From positions 1 through 49,001 of the forward strand of contig JBIKYT010000009.1 of NCBI GenBank assembly GCA_044355095.1: a stretch of DNA of 49,001 nt, in the 5' to 3' direction. The first letter of the stretch is position 1; each line of letters begins with the position of its first letter. Source of the stretch: Casp-actino8 sp044355095 (GTDB lineage: Bacteria > Actinomycetota > Acidimicrobiia > Acidimicrobiales > Ilumatobacteraceae). This document shows, in pieces, positions 22,388 through 30,850 of the stretch. The translations under genes and the position numbers were made by a program. The notes below the pieces were generated by a model. That model was not told the origin of the DNA. It ran no database searches and saw only the letters and a program-made list of their open reading frames with translations.

Positions 22388-23146
22388 ATGACTGAAATCC
22401 CCGAACACCTTCTGAAGCGAGCGCAGGCTGCTCGCGATAAGGCTGCTGAAGAAGCTGGTGCTGCTGCGCCGGCTGCAAGCGATGCCCCGGCGGCTGATCC
22501 ACGTATTCCTGCGCATCTCCTTGAGCGCAGCAAAGCTGCTAAGGCAAAAGTTGAAGGCGATAGTGGCGCAGTTGCGGTCGCTGAAAAGGTTGGCGCATTA
22601 GTTGCGGCAGCTCCAGCATCTGGTGGCGTTCCAGTTGGCGCTGGTCCCGGTGGACACACTCAGCGTTTGTTGACCGTTGTTAAGTCCGGATCAATCCAAG
22701 ATGTGAAGGCCACACCCGTTGACAAAGTCCACACGTGGCCACACTTGTTGGCTGCCGAATTTGTTGCAGCGTTGGCTTGCACCGCGTTCTTGTTCTTCTT
22801 CTCGATTTTCGTGAACGCTCCGTTGTTGCAGTTGGCCAACCCCAACCAAACACCGAACCCTTCTAAGGCCCCGTGGTACTTCCTCGGATTGCAGGAATTG
22901 TTGACCATGTTCCACCCGATGGTTGCTGGTGTAACGGTTCCAGGTATTGCCTTGTTCGCTTTGATTCTTGCTCCGTACATTGACAAGAACCCATCAAACA
23001 AACCAGAGGATCGTAAGTTCGCAACATCAATCATGACCGTGCACCTCATGTTCTGGGCTGTACTCGTGATGATCGGTTCGTTCTTCCGTGGTCCTGGATT
23101 CAACTTTGTCTTCCCATGGCGTGACGGCCTGTTCTTCGAGTTGTGA
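22388..23146 (+). CDS. Cytochrome b C-terminal (subunit IV/PetD-like) protein with repeat-tag N-terminus
   Basis: A 252-residue protein whose C-terminal 150 residues match subunit IV: three membrane segments and the Qo-site region TPNPSKAPWYFLGLQELL (family PEWY position reads APWY). The first 95 residues are an Ala-rich, charged extension with two copies of one motif: IPEHLLKRA at the very start and IPAHLLERS at 40-48. The first copy is nearly identical to the start of the cytochrome c encoded divergently. This suggests a shared docking or assembly element. AAGGACT precedes the ATG. It is 27 bp after the b6-like gene. Confidence 0.9.
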   Translation: MTEIPEHLLKRAQAARDKAAEEAGAAAPAASDAPAADPRIPAHLLERSKAAKAKVEGDSGAVAVAEKVGALVAAAPASGGVPVGAGPGGHTQRLLTVVKSGSIQDVKATPVDKVHTWPHLLAAEFVAALACTAFLFFFSIFVNAPLLQLANPNQTPNPSKAPWYFLGLQELLTMFHPMVAGVTVPGIALFALILAPYIDKNPSNKPEDRKFATSIMTVHLMFWAVLVMIGSFFRGPGFNFVFPWRDGLFFEL

Positions 23147-23159
23147 GGATCGAACTTTT

Positions 23160-24017
23160 ATGACACCCCTAGCAACAATCATCATTGCCATCGCAGTCAT
23201 CGTGGTGTTGGCCGCTGTCGTCCTCGTGACGTCGGCGCGACGCTCCGATGTTCGCGGCGCCGGCGCGTTATCACGCGAAACCGTGAAGCGCGACAAGTCC
23301 ATTAAGGCCGAATCGGGCGCTGGTCCGTCGGGCGCAGCTTACGAATCAACTGAAGTGGCGACGCGTTCATCTGAACTCGCCAAGGCCGCAGAAGTTGCGC
23401 CAGTCGCATGGGAAGCTCCCGATCAAGACGCGGTTGACGTTTCGCGACGTCAGTTCTTTAACCGTGCTGCCGTCACTTTGATGACAGCGAGCATCGCGTC
23501 TTTTGGTGTGGCCTGTATCGCATTCTTGTGGCCGCGTGCTGGTGGAGGATTCGGATCAAAGGTCAACATTGGTCGACTTGAAGATCTCGTTGTCCAAATC
23601 CGTAGTGATAAAGGATTTGTGTATAAGCCCGAAGCGCGTACATGGTTGACTTCGTACCCGAAGGATGCTTTGCCCAAAGCACGCGTGACTTTCGCATCGC
23701 AGGGTCCGGTGTTGGCTGGAATGGAAGCCGGCGTCGTTGCGTTGTACCAGAAGTGTCCGCACCTCGGTTGTCGAGTCCCCGAATGCAAGAGTTCGCAATG
23801 GTTTGAATGCCCATGTCACGGTTCGCAGTACGACCGAGTTGGTGAAAAGAAAGCGGGACCCGCTCCTCGCGGAATGGACCGATTCGGCGTGTCGGTCACC
23901 AATGGCAACGTCATCGTTGACACCGGAACTGTTTTTGAAGGCCCAGCGATTGGTATCAACACGACCGGTCAGGAAGCTGAAGGGCCGCACTGTGTCGGCG
24001 GAGGAGCGAAACACTGA
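23160..24017 (+). CDS. Rieske [2Fe-2S] subunit, Tat-type
   Basis: A 285-residue Rieske protein that takes electrons from menaquinol. The cluster ligands are C199-P-H201 and C217-P-C-H220, with the disulfide pair C204/C219; LGCRVPECKSSQWFECPCHG lies in between. There are two membrane segments: one at the extreme N-terminus (TIIIAIAVIVVLAAVVLV) and one after the twin-arginine motif SRRQFF (about residue 95) in AAVTLMTASIASFGVACIA. The double anchor with an internal Tat motif resembles actinobacterial QcrA. ATG 23160 with AGGA upstream is chosen over the longer frame that overlaps the PetD-like gene. Confidence 0.93.
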   Translation: MTPLATIIIAIAVIVVLAAVVLVTSARRSDVRGAGALSRETVKRDKSIKAESGAGPSGAAYESTEVATRSSELAKAAEVAPVAWEAPDQDAVDVSRRQFFNRAAVTLMTASIASFGVACIAFLWPRAGGGFGSKVNIGRLEDLVVQIRSDKGFVYKPEARTWLTSYPKDALPKARVTFASQGPVLAGMEAGVVALYQKCPHLGCRVPECKSSQWFECPCHGSQYDRVGEKKAGPAPRGMDRFGVSVTNGNVIVDTGTVFEGPAIGINTTGQEAEGPHCVGGGAKH

Positions 24018-24019
24018 TC

Positions 24020-25087
24020 ATGATTGCTGCATCAGCCACAAATACCATCGCCGTCGTGATCACGCTGACCTTTGTGGTCGGCTGGATTGTGTATGCCGTG
24101 ATGAATCGTTCGGCCGGTAAAGCCGAAATTGGTTCAGAAATCGAACTTGCTGCTAACCGCAAGGCGTACTACGACGACGAAGAACTTGAAGGTCACCGAC
24201 TACAGCGTTTGCAGTTGCTCGGAGTCTTAATTTTGGCCACGATCACCATTGGTCTGCCGGCCTACTGGCTGAATGAACCGAACCGTCAACGAAATACGAC
24301 TGAGGGTCAGGCCAACCGCTTTATTTCTTGGGGATCAGGTCTCTTTGCCTCAACTGCTGAAGGTGGATTCAACTGCGCAGGTTGCCATGGTGGCATGAAC
24401 GGAGCTGGCGGTGCCGCCCCGTACACCGTGACTGATTCAAAGACCGGCGAAGTAAAGGCCGTCACTTGGAAAGCCCCAGCGATTAACACGGTGTTCTACC
24501 GTTTTGATGAAGATGAAGTTCGCTTCATTTTGGTTTATGGTCGTCCATTCTCGCCAATGTCCCCATGGGGTGTTGACGGTGGCGGACCGTTGAACTCGCA
24601 GCAGATTGATACCTTGATTTCGTACCTCAAGAGCATTCAGATTCCGCGCGAAGATTGCATCGTCGCTGATGCCGATCCACTCAACTGCGATGGCGGACAT
24701 TTGCCAGTCTCAGAACAAGACAAGATCCAAGCAGCCGCGCAAAAGTCGGTTGACGATGGAACCTACGGTTCGATCGGTGAAGCGTTGTTCAATCTGGAGT
24801 CGGGAGCAGGTGCCTATAGTTGCGCTCGCTGCCACACGCCCGGATGGAGTTGGGGCGAACCCGGACAGACGGGTTCAGGAGCATTTGGTTGGAACCTCAC
24901 GGGTGGTGCAACCAACAGTCACTTCTCAACCGAACAAGAAATGATTGATTTCATTAAGGCTGGTTCGAAATACGGCGTCAAGTACGGCATACAGGGTCAG
25001 GGCTCTGGACGTATGCCTGGGTTCGGTGACCTTCTCACCGATGAGCAGATCCAACAGATCGTGAACTACGTACGGAACGAACTATGA
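24020..25087 (+). CDS. Membrane-anchored diheme cytochrome c
   Basis: A 355-residue protein with two N-terminal membrane segments (TIAVVITLTFVVGWIVYAVM and LLGVLILATITIGLPAYWL) and two class I haem c domains outside the cell. Haem sites are C119-A-G-C122-H123 and C268-A-R-C271-H272, with Met residues in RPFSPMSPWG and SGRMPGFGDLL as likely axial ligands. It takes the place of QcrC or cytochrome c1 in this complex. It follows the Rieske gene by 2 bp and overlaps the next gene by 4 bp. With the monoheme protein on the other strand the complex would have three haems c. Confidence 0.9.
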   Translation: MIAASATNTIAVVITLTFVVGWIVYAVMNRSAGKAEIGSEIELAANRKAYYDDEELEGHRLQRLQLLGVLILATITIGLPAYWLNEPNRQRNTTEGQANRFISWGSGLFASTAEGGFNCAGCHGGMNGAGGAAPYTVTDSKTGEVKAVTWKAPAINTVFYRFDEDEVRFILVYGRPFSPMSPWGVDGGGPLNSQQIDTLISYLKSIQIPREDCIVADADPLNCDGGHLPVSEQDKIQAAAQKSVDDGTYGSIGEALFNLESGAGAYSCARCHTPGWSWGEPGQTGSGAFGWNLTGGATNSHFSTEQEMIDFIKAGSKYGVKYGIQGQGSGRMPGFGDLLTDEQIQQIVNYVRNEL

Positions 25088-25905
25088 GCGCACTTCTGAG
25101 TATTGGTTGGGAACCCGAACTTCGCGGACTTCTCACGGTCATCATTGGCACGGTCGCGTTATGCGGCAGTGTCTATCTACTTCTTGGTACCAACCTTGGC
25201 ATCCGCCTCGGATTTTTGGTGGCCATGGCCGGACTGTTCGGCTGGATGTTGATGATGGGCGTCATTTGGATGACCTACGGAATTGGTCTCATTGGCAATC
25301 AACCATCTTGGAAGCCCGCTGATCCATTTACGATTGTTCGCGACGGTTCTCTTCTTAACCAATCTGAGGTCATTGAAGAATCAGTTCAAGTCGCAGATGA
25401 TGCTTCGCCCACCGAAGTCGCCGCTGCTGCGGCGGCAGCACTCGAATCTGAAGGTTGGGAAGTTTTGCCCACTGACGATAAGGGACGCGGTCAAGCCATT
25501 GCGGCAGCCGATGAAATCATTCAATTTGAAGCTGAAATGTACGCCGCCGGAGAATACGAAGCAGTTGCGGTGTACAAGCGAGGCGGAGAGCGTTATCCAA
25601 AATTGGGTGACGAGATTGACTTCGTTGCCTTCTTCCACAAGCCTCATTACGCCGTCGTCGAAATTGCGCCGTTACTGCCACAACGAGAAGAACCAGGTCG
25701 TGCGCCAGCTCGACCAGTGATTGACGAGAGCCAGCCTCACCAATACGTGATCATGATTCGCGATCTCGGTACAAAGCGTCAACCAGCGTTCTTCATTACT
25801 GTGGGCTCAGCCATCATTTTCTTCTTGTGCTGTCTGATGCTGCATCGTCGAGACAAGATGGTGGCGGCACATGTTTCGGGCGCGACGACTCCTGCGAAGG
25901 TTTAA
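25084..25905 (+). CDS. Unknown membrane protein closing the bc gene block
   Basis: A 273-residue protein. It has two membrane segments near the N-terminus (LLTVIIGTVALCGSVYLLL, LGFLVAMAGLFGWMLMMGVIWM), a central acidic soluble domain of about 150 residues with an Ala-rich helix (EVAAAAAAALESEGWEVLP), and one C-terminal membrane segment (FFITVGSAIIFFLCCLML). No cofactor motif is seen. It overlaps the diheme cytochrome gene by 4 bp and stops 3 bp before nuoA, so it is bound to both complexes by position. It could be an accessory subunit or assembly factor. I do not recognise the family. Confidence 0.8.
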   Translation: MSALLSIGWEPELRGLLTVIIGTVALCGSVYLLLGTNLGIRLGFLVAMAGLFGWMLMMGVIWMTYGIGLIGNQPSWKPADPFTIVRDGSLLNQSEVIEESVQVADDASPTEVAAAAAAALESEGWEVLPTDDKGRGQAIAAADEIIQFEAEMYAAGEYEAVAVYKRGGERYPKLGDEIDFVAFFHKPHYAVVEIAPLLPQREEPGRAPARPVIDESQPHQYVIMIRDLGTKRQPAFFITVGSAIIFFLCCLMLHRRDKMVAAHVSGATTPAKV

Positions 25906-25908
25906 CGC

Positions 25909-26373
25909 ATGGGTCAGTACCTCCCCGTTCTTGCTCTCACGATTCTCGGAATTCTGTTTGGTGCTCTGAGTTTTGTGGCGTCACGTTTGTTGGCCCCGCG
26001 TCGACCGTCGTCGGCAAAGGAAGCGCCCTACGAATGTGGCATTGTCCCAACGCGAGAACCACCTGAACGTTTTCCGGTGAGCTTCTACATTGTCGCGATG
26101 TTGTTCATCATGTTCGACATTGAAATCATCTTCATTTATCCATACGCCGTCAACCGAGCAGAGCTCGGTGCTTTTGCGTTTTGGGAAATGTTGGCCTTCA
26201 GCGTGGTGTTCTTTTTAGCTTTTGTCTATGTCGTTGCTCGTGGTGCCCTTGATTGGGGTCCGGTTGCAAAGGCGCGTCGACTTGTCGACGGTGTCTCGGC
26301 TACCCGCACATCAACATCGACAATTCGTCGCGTCGGTCTTGAAGGCCGCGTCGATAACGACCAGGCTGCCTGA
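25909..26373 (+). CDS. nuoA: NADH-quinone oxidoreductase subunit A (first cluster)
   Basis: Membrane subunit next to the quinone cavity of complex I. It has 154 residues and three membrane segments. The cytoplasmic loop with the conserved cysteine is APYECGIVPTREPPERF, followed by FYIVAMLFIMFDIEIIFIYP. A C-terminal extension of about 35 polar residues (RRLVDGVSATRTSTSTIRR) goes beyond the usual 120-residue length and is absent from the second NuoA at 47057. It starts 3 bp after the last bc-block gene, so complex I and the bc genes probably share a transcript. Confidence 0.94.
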   Translation: MGQYLPVLALTILGILFGALSFVASRLLAPRRPSSAKEAPYECGIVPTREPPERFPVSFYIVAMLFIMFDIEIIFIYPYAVNRAELGAFAFWEMLAFSVVFFLAFVYVVARGALDWGPVAKARRLVDGVSATRTSTSTIRRVGLEGRVDNDQAA

Positions 26374-26390
26374 GTAGTAGGGGAATCGAA

Positions 26391-26999
26391 ATGGGTGTAG
26401 TTCGCAACGTACTCGACGATGGACTTGGTGGCCTCGAACACAACTTCATCACTGGTCGCATTGAAGATCTCGTCAAGTGGTCACGTAGTCGCTCAAGTTG
26501 GGGCGCGACGTTTGGTTTGGCTTGCTGTGCGATTGAAATGATGGGTACGGGTGGTCCGCACTACGACATCGCTCGTTTCGGTATGGAAGTTTTCCGTGCT
26601 TCGCCGCGCCAAGCCGACATCATCATCGTCGCCGGTCGTGTGAGCCAAAAGATGGCGCCGGTGTTGCGTCAGGTGTACGACCAAATGATGGAACCCAAAT
26701 GGGTGATCTCGATGGGTGTGTGTGCATCAAGCGGCGGCATGTTCAACAACTACGCGATACTTCAAGGCGTCGACCAAATTGTTCCCGTTGATGTGTACGC
26801 ACCGGGCTGCCCGCCAACACCCGAGACCCTCATTCATGCCATTGAAACTTTGCACCAGAAGATTGAAGACGGCGAAATTATGCGTCGTCGAGCAAACAGC
26901 GGTGCCGGTGCAAATATTCATATCACCGAAATCCCTGCGCAGATGTCTCCAGTTGCAGTCTCGCTTGGTCGTCCAGAAGTTATGGGGACACGGTTATGA
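26391..26999 (+). CDS. nuoB: NADH-quinone oxidoreductase subunit B (first cluster)
   Basis: Carries cluster N2, the last iron-sulfur centre before the quinone. The 202-residue protein shows the adjacent cysteines in LACCAIEMM, then VCASSGGMF and PGCPPTPE, giving the four N2 ligands. The N-terminus HNFITGRIEDLVKWSRSRS is family-typical. AGGGGAA precedes the ATG. It overlaps nuoC by 4 bp. The C-terminal ~30 residues (NIHITEIPAQMSPVAV and after) exceed the length of the second copy. Confidence 0.95.
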   Translation: MGVVRNVLDDGLGGLEHNFITGRIEDLVKWSRSRSSWGATFGLACCAIEMMGTGGPHYDIARFGMEVFRASPRQADIIIVAGRVSQKMAPVLRQVYDQMMEPKWVISMGVCASSGGMFNNYAILQGVDQIVPVDVYAPGCPPTPETLIHAIETLHQKIEDGEIMRRRANSGAGANIHITEIPAQMSPVAVSLGRPEVMGTRL

Positions 27000-27508
27000 G
27001 TGATGGCACGACCGATGTTGATGTAACGCCTGAACCACAACCGCAACTACACGGTTGTCCAGTCAGTGATTCTCGTGGCCAAACAGTTGTGCACCCAACC
27101 CGTGCGCAATACGTGGCGTTAATGAAGAAGTTGCTCGATGGCGGTTATGTCATGTGCAGCGATCTCACTGCAGCCGATTACCTCACTCACTCGGGACGCA
27201 CTTTGCCCGAGGGAATTGACGCAGAACGATTTGAAGTTGTCGTCAACCTCACGGCAATCGCGACGCGTGATCGCATTCGCGTGCGTGTTCAAGTTCCAGA
27301 ATCTGATCCGACCATTGCGTCATTGTTTGATTTGTGGCCAGGCACTGAGGCGATGGAACGTGAAGTGTTTGACATGTTTGGTCTTTCTTTTGACGGACAT
27401 CCCGATCTCACCCGCATTTTGATGCCTGAAGATTGGGATGGTCATCCGCTGCGCAAGGACTATTCGATTGGTCGCATCCCGGTGCAGTTCAAGGGGTCTA
27501 ACTCATGA
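26996..27508 (+). CDS. nuoC: NADH-quinone oxidoreductase subunit C (first cluster)
   Basis: 30-kDa-type subunit of the peripheral arm, separate from NuoD as usual in actinobacteria. It has 170 residues. The conserved end is present: LWPGTEAMEREVFDMFGLSF, HPDLTRILMPEDWDGHPLRK. The N-terminal part (CSDLTAADYLTH) matches the family. The gene overlaps both neighbours by 4 bp (ATGA). The second NuoC (47991) is 47 residues longer. Confidence 0.93.
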   Translation: MSDGTTDVDVTPEPQPQLHGCPVSDSRGQTVVHPTRAQYVALMKKLLDGGYVMCSDLTAADYLTHSGRTLPEGIDAERFEVVVNLTAIATRDRIRVRVQVPESDPTIASLFDLWPGTEAMEREVFDMFGLSFDGHPDLTRILMPEDWDGHPLRKDYSIGRIPVQFKGSNS

Positions 27509-28839
27509 CATCGGTAGAAAACATTTTCAAGACCAATGAAGGCGCGCAAGAAATGCGCGCCCGTAGCGAAATCAGCGCCAAAGAAATATTGCGCGAGGTC
27601 GGTTCAGTTCTGCGTATGAGTGAGGCCGAAGCCGCCAAGCTTGGACAGATTCCGGCTGACGCCGACGAAGATCAAACCATGATCATCAACATGGGACCGC
27701 AACACCCCAGTACCCACGGCGTGTTGCGACTCATGCTTGAACTTCAAGGTGAAAAGGTTTTGCGTTGCAAGCCCATCATCGGTTACTTACACACCGGTAT
27801 GGAAAAGACCGGCGAAGAACTCACGTACATGCAAGGTGGCACCAATGTCACGCGCATGGACTATTTGAGTCCGCTCAATAACGAACTTGTTTTCTCAATG
27901 GCCGTTGAGAAATTACTCGGCATTGAAAACGACATTCCTGAGCGCGCCGTGTGGATGCGCATGTTGCTCTCTGAGCTCAACCGAATGAGCAGTCACTTGT
28001 TGTTCCTTGCTACCAACGGCATGGACCTTGGTGCAGTCTCGATGATGTTGTACGGCTGGCGCGAACGTGAAGAAGTGTTGCGCTTCTTCCAAAAAGTCAC
28101 CGGCCTTCGCATGAACCACAACTTCATCCGCCCAGGTGGAGTTGCCGCCGACTTGCCAGCAGGTTGGCGCGATGACGTTCTAGAAATTCTTGAGATGTTG
28201 CCGGGTCGTTTGGCCGAGTACGACATCTTGATGACTGATCAGCCCATTTGGCGCGAGCGTCTGCAAGGCGTTGGTGTCATTACCGCTGACGAAGCTTTGG
28301 CACTCGGAACGAGTGGGCCAATTCTGCGTTCAACTGGTGTTGCTTGGGACTTGCGTCGCGATCAGCCTTACTTGCATTACGACAAAGTTGAATTTGATGT
28401 GATTGTTGGTTCATACGGAGATGCCTTCGACCGATACGCCATTCGTATCAACGAAATTCGTGAATCAATCCGCATCGTGTACCAGGTTCTTGATGCAATG
28501 CCCCAGGGCGACTACCGCATTCAGAATAAGAAGGTCACGCCACCGCCGCGTGCCCGTATTGACGAATCAATGGAAGCTTTGATTCACCACTTCAAGATTT
28601 TCACCGAAGGTTTCAAAGTTCCCGAGGGCGAGGTGTATGCCGCAATTGAAAGTCCTCGTGGCGAAATCGGTTGCTACATCGTGAGTGACGGTGGACCAAA
28701 GCCATATCGCATTCACATGCGTGCTCCAAGTTTCGTGAATATTCAGGCCTTGCCGCACATGATGCGCGGTGGTTTGGTAGCCGACGCGGTTGCAGTGATT
28801 TCGTCAATTGACCCAGTTCTAGGAGAGGTCGATCGCTGA
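27505..28839 (+). CDS. nuoD: NADH-quinone oxidoreductase subunit D (first cluster)
   Basis: 49-kDa-type subunit that forms the quinone head-group site with NuoB. It has 444 residues. The quinone loop reads NMGPQHPSTHGVLRLML with its conserved His. GYLHTGMEKTGEE and VTRMDYLSPLNNE follow, and the end is DPVLGEVDR. The first 60 residues form a charged helical extension before the core, similar in size to mycobacterial NuoD. It is of the HTGMEK type, unlike the HRGYEK type of the second copy in this window. The last base of its stop is the first of the nuoE start. Confidence 0.95.
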   Translation: MTSVENIFKTNEGAQEMRARSEISAKEILREVGSVLRMSEAEAAKLGQIPADADEDQTMIINMGPQHPSTHGVLRLMLELQGEKVLRCKPIIGYLHTGMEKTGEELTYMQGGTNVTRMDYLSPLNNELVFSMAVEKLLGIENDIPERAVWMRMLLSELNRMSSHLLFLATNGMDLGAVSMMLYGWREREEVLRFFQKVTGLRMNHNFIRPGGVAADLPAGWRDDVLEILEMLPGRLAEYDILMTDQPIWRERLQGVGVITADEALALGTSGPILRSTGVAWDLRRDQPYLHYDKVEFDVIVGSYGDAFDRYAIRINEIRESIRIVYQVLDAMPQGDYRIQNKKVTPPPRARIDESMEALIHHFKIFTEGFKVPEGEVYAAIESPRGEIGCYIVSDGGPKPYRIHMRAPSFVNIQALPHMMRGGLVADAVAVISSIDPVLGEVDR

Positions 28840-29453
28840 TGGCCCGCTTAACAGAAGACAACGTGCGTCTCGCCAAAGAGATCATCGGTCGTTATCCACG
28901 ACCGCGCTCAGCAACGATTCCGTTGTTGCACCTCGCACAACAGCAAGACGGCTACGTCACCAATGAAGCAATGGTTCACATTGGTGAACTCGTTGGTGCA
29001 ACATCGGCCGAAGTGTACGGAACTGCATCGTTCTACGAAATGTTCAAGTTTGAACCAGTTGGCAAATACCTCGTCAACATTTGCGGAACGATGTCGTGTG
29101 CCTTGATGGGCTCAGAAGAACTCATGCATCACGCCGAACACAAACTTGGCGTCAAGGCCGGAGGAACAACCAGCGACGGAATGTTTACTCTTGAACATGC
29201 CGAATGTCAGGCTGCATGCACTGAAGCTCCGTGCTTGCAAGTGAACTACCGCTATCGCTTCCGCGTGACGCCAGAAAGTTTTGATTCGTTGATTGATGAC
29301 TTGTCTGCTGGTCGTTTGACTGCAGAAATTCCCGATCACGGAACTGTTGCCAAAGTTCGTCAGCACATTCCTGCTGATCGTGGTGTTGGTGCAGTACCTC
29401 CTGAATCAGTGACTGAAGCGCCGGCATGGCTCGATGGGAAGGCTGCGCTATGA
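28839..29453 (+). CDS. nuoE: NADH-quinone oxidoreductase subunit E
   Basis: 24-kDa-type subunit with the off-path [2Fe-2S] cluster N1a beside FMN. It has 204 residues. Ligands are seen in NICGTMSCALMG (C-x4-C) and in ECQAACTEAPC. The N-terminal helical domain YPRPRSATIPLLHLAQQQDG and GTASFYEMFKFEPVGKY are typical. The last 40 residues are a polar tail (IPADRGVGAVPPESVTEAP) longer than in most homologues. It overlaps nuoF by the ATGA arrangement. Confidence 0.94.
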   Translation: MARLTEDNVRLAKEIIGRYPRPRSATIPLLHLAQQQDGYVTNEAMVHIGELVGATSAEVYGTASFYEMFKFEPVGKYLVNICGTMSCALMGSEELMHHAEHKLGVKAGGTTSDGMFTLEHAECQAACTEAPCLQVNYRYRFRVTPESFDSLIDDLSAGRLTAEIPDHGTVAKVRQHIPADRGVGAVPPESVTEAPAWLDGKAAL

Positions 29454-30850
29454 GTGGAACATACGCCCACGCTCCTGGCTTTATCGCCGGCGATCGTCCA
29501 AAGATCGTGACATCACGATTTGAATTTGAAGACTCGTACACATTGCAGCGTTATCTCGCGACCGATGGATACAAAGGTTTGCGTGCCGCGCTTGGTCGTG
29601 CGGCCAACGAAGTACACGATGAAGTGAAGAGTGCAACAGTGCTTGGCCGTGGTGGAGCTGGTTTCCCCGCTGGCACCAAGTGGGGCCTCACACCACAAGG
29701 TGTGTACCCGCGCTACTTAGTTGTCAACGGTGACGAAAGCGAACCCGGAACTTACAAAGACCGCTTGCTCATGGAGCGCGATCCCCATCAATTGATCGAA
29801 GGTTGTTTGATCGCGTGTTATGCGGCCGGACTTTCACAGTGTTTCTTGTACATCCGTGGCGAAATGGCTTTGGCTCAAGAACGTGTTGCTGCAGCATTGA
29901 ACGATGCCTACGCCGCCGGATACGTGGGCAAGAACATTTTGGGATCAAAGTTTTCAGTTGACATCGTTTTGCACTGGGGTGCTGGTGCTTACGTCGTCGG
30001 TGAAGAAACTGCGTTGATTGAAAGTCTCGAAGGTAATCGCGGTATGCCGCGACTCAAGCCTCCGTACTTCCCAGCCGCTATTGGTCTCTATGGTCAACCA
30101 ACCATCGTGAACAATGTTGAAACCTTGGCGAACTTGCCCTGGTTGATGCTGAACGGAGCCGAGGCATATACCGCAATCGGCACCAAGACGTCACCAGGTA
30201 CGCGCATGGTTGCAGTAAGTGGTCATGTCAATCGTCCAGGTGTGTACGAAATCATTAACGGCATCACCACCTTCCGCGACTTGTTGTACAAGGAAGAATT
30301 CTGCGGTGGTATTCGTAACGGCAACAAGTTGAAGGCTTTTGTTCCAGGTGGCGGATCGGCACCGTGGTTCACCGAAGATCAACTTGATGTTGCATTCGAA
30401 GGACCACAAGCTGGTGCTGCTGGTTCAATGCTCGGATCAGGTGCAGTCATGGTGATGGATGAGACCACCGACATTCCGGCAGCTGCTCTTACCTTGACTC
30501 GTTTCTATGCTCACGAATCTTGTGGCAAGTGCACGCCATGTCGCGAAGGCGGAACTTGGCTTGAGCGCATTCTCAGTCGAGTTGTTGATGGTAAAGGCAC
30601 GATGGCTGACCTTGATCAACTGATTGAAGTTGGAACATCAATTTGTCCTGGTGATTTCCCGCATGCATCTAACGCGAAGTTGGGAATTAGCGCAGTTCCG
30701 TTCCCGTACAAGATGAATACCATTTGTTTCGTCGGACCATCGGCTTACGCGCCGGTCAACTCGGCACTTGTTTTGTTCCGTGAAGAATTTGAAGCCAAGA
30801 TCGTCAAGCGCAATACGATCCCTGTTACCGCCGTTGGAGCTGCGTCATGA
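29450..30850 (+). CDS. nuoF: NADH-quinone oxidoreductase subunit F
   Basis: 51-kDa-type subunit where NADH delivers hydride to FMN. It has 466 residues. The FMN/NADH glycine loop is GRGGAGFPAGTKWG, then NGDESEPGTYKDR and YVVGEETALIESLEGNRG. Cluster N3 ligands lie in ESCGKCTPCREGGTW and in GTSICPGDFPHAS. ATG 29450 overlapping the nuoE stop is preferred over the in-frame ATG at 29426, which would sit inside nuoE. It overlaps nuoG by 4 bp. Its presence with nuoE and nuoG shows that this cluster makes the full NADH-dependent enzyme. Confidence 0.95.
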   Translation: MSGTYAHAPGFIAGDRPKIVTSRFEFEDSYTLQRYLATDGYKGLRAALGRAANEVHDEVKSATVLGRGGAGFPAGTKWGLTPQGVYPRYLVVNGDESEPGTYKDRLLMERDPHQLIEGCLIACYAAGLSQCFLYIRGEMALAQERVAAALNDAYAAGYVGKNILGSKFSVDIVLHWGAGAYVVGEETALIESLEGNRGMPRLKPPYFPAAIGLYGQPTIVNNVETLANLPWLMLNGAEAYTAIGTKTSPGTRMVAVSGHVNRPGVYEIINGITTFRDLLYKEEFCGGIRNGNKLKAFVPGGGSAPWFTEDQLDVAFEGPQAGAAGSMLGSGAVMVMDETTDIPAAALTLTRFYAHESCGKCTPCREGGTWLERILSRVVDGKGTMADLDQLIEVGTSICPGDFPHASNAKLGISAVPFPYKMNTICFVGPSAYAPVNSALVLFREEFEAKIVKRNTIPVTAVGAAS

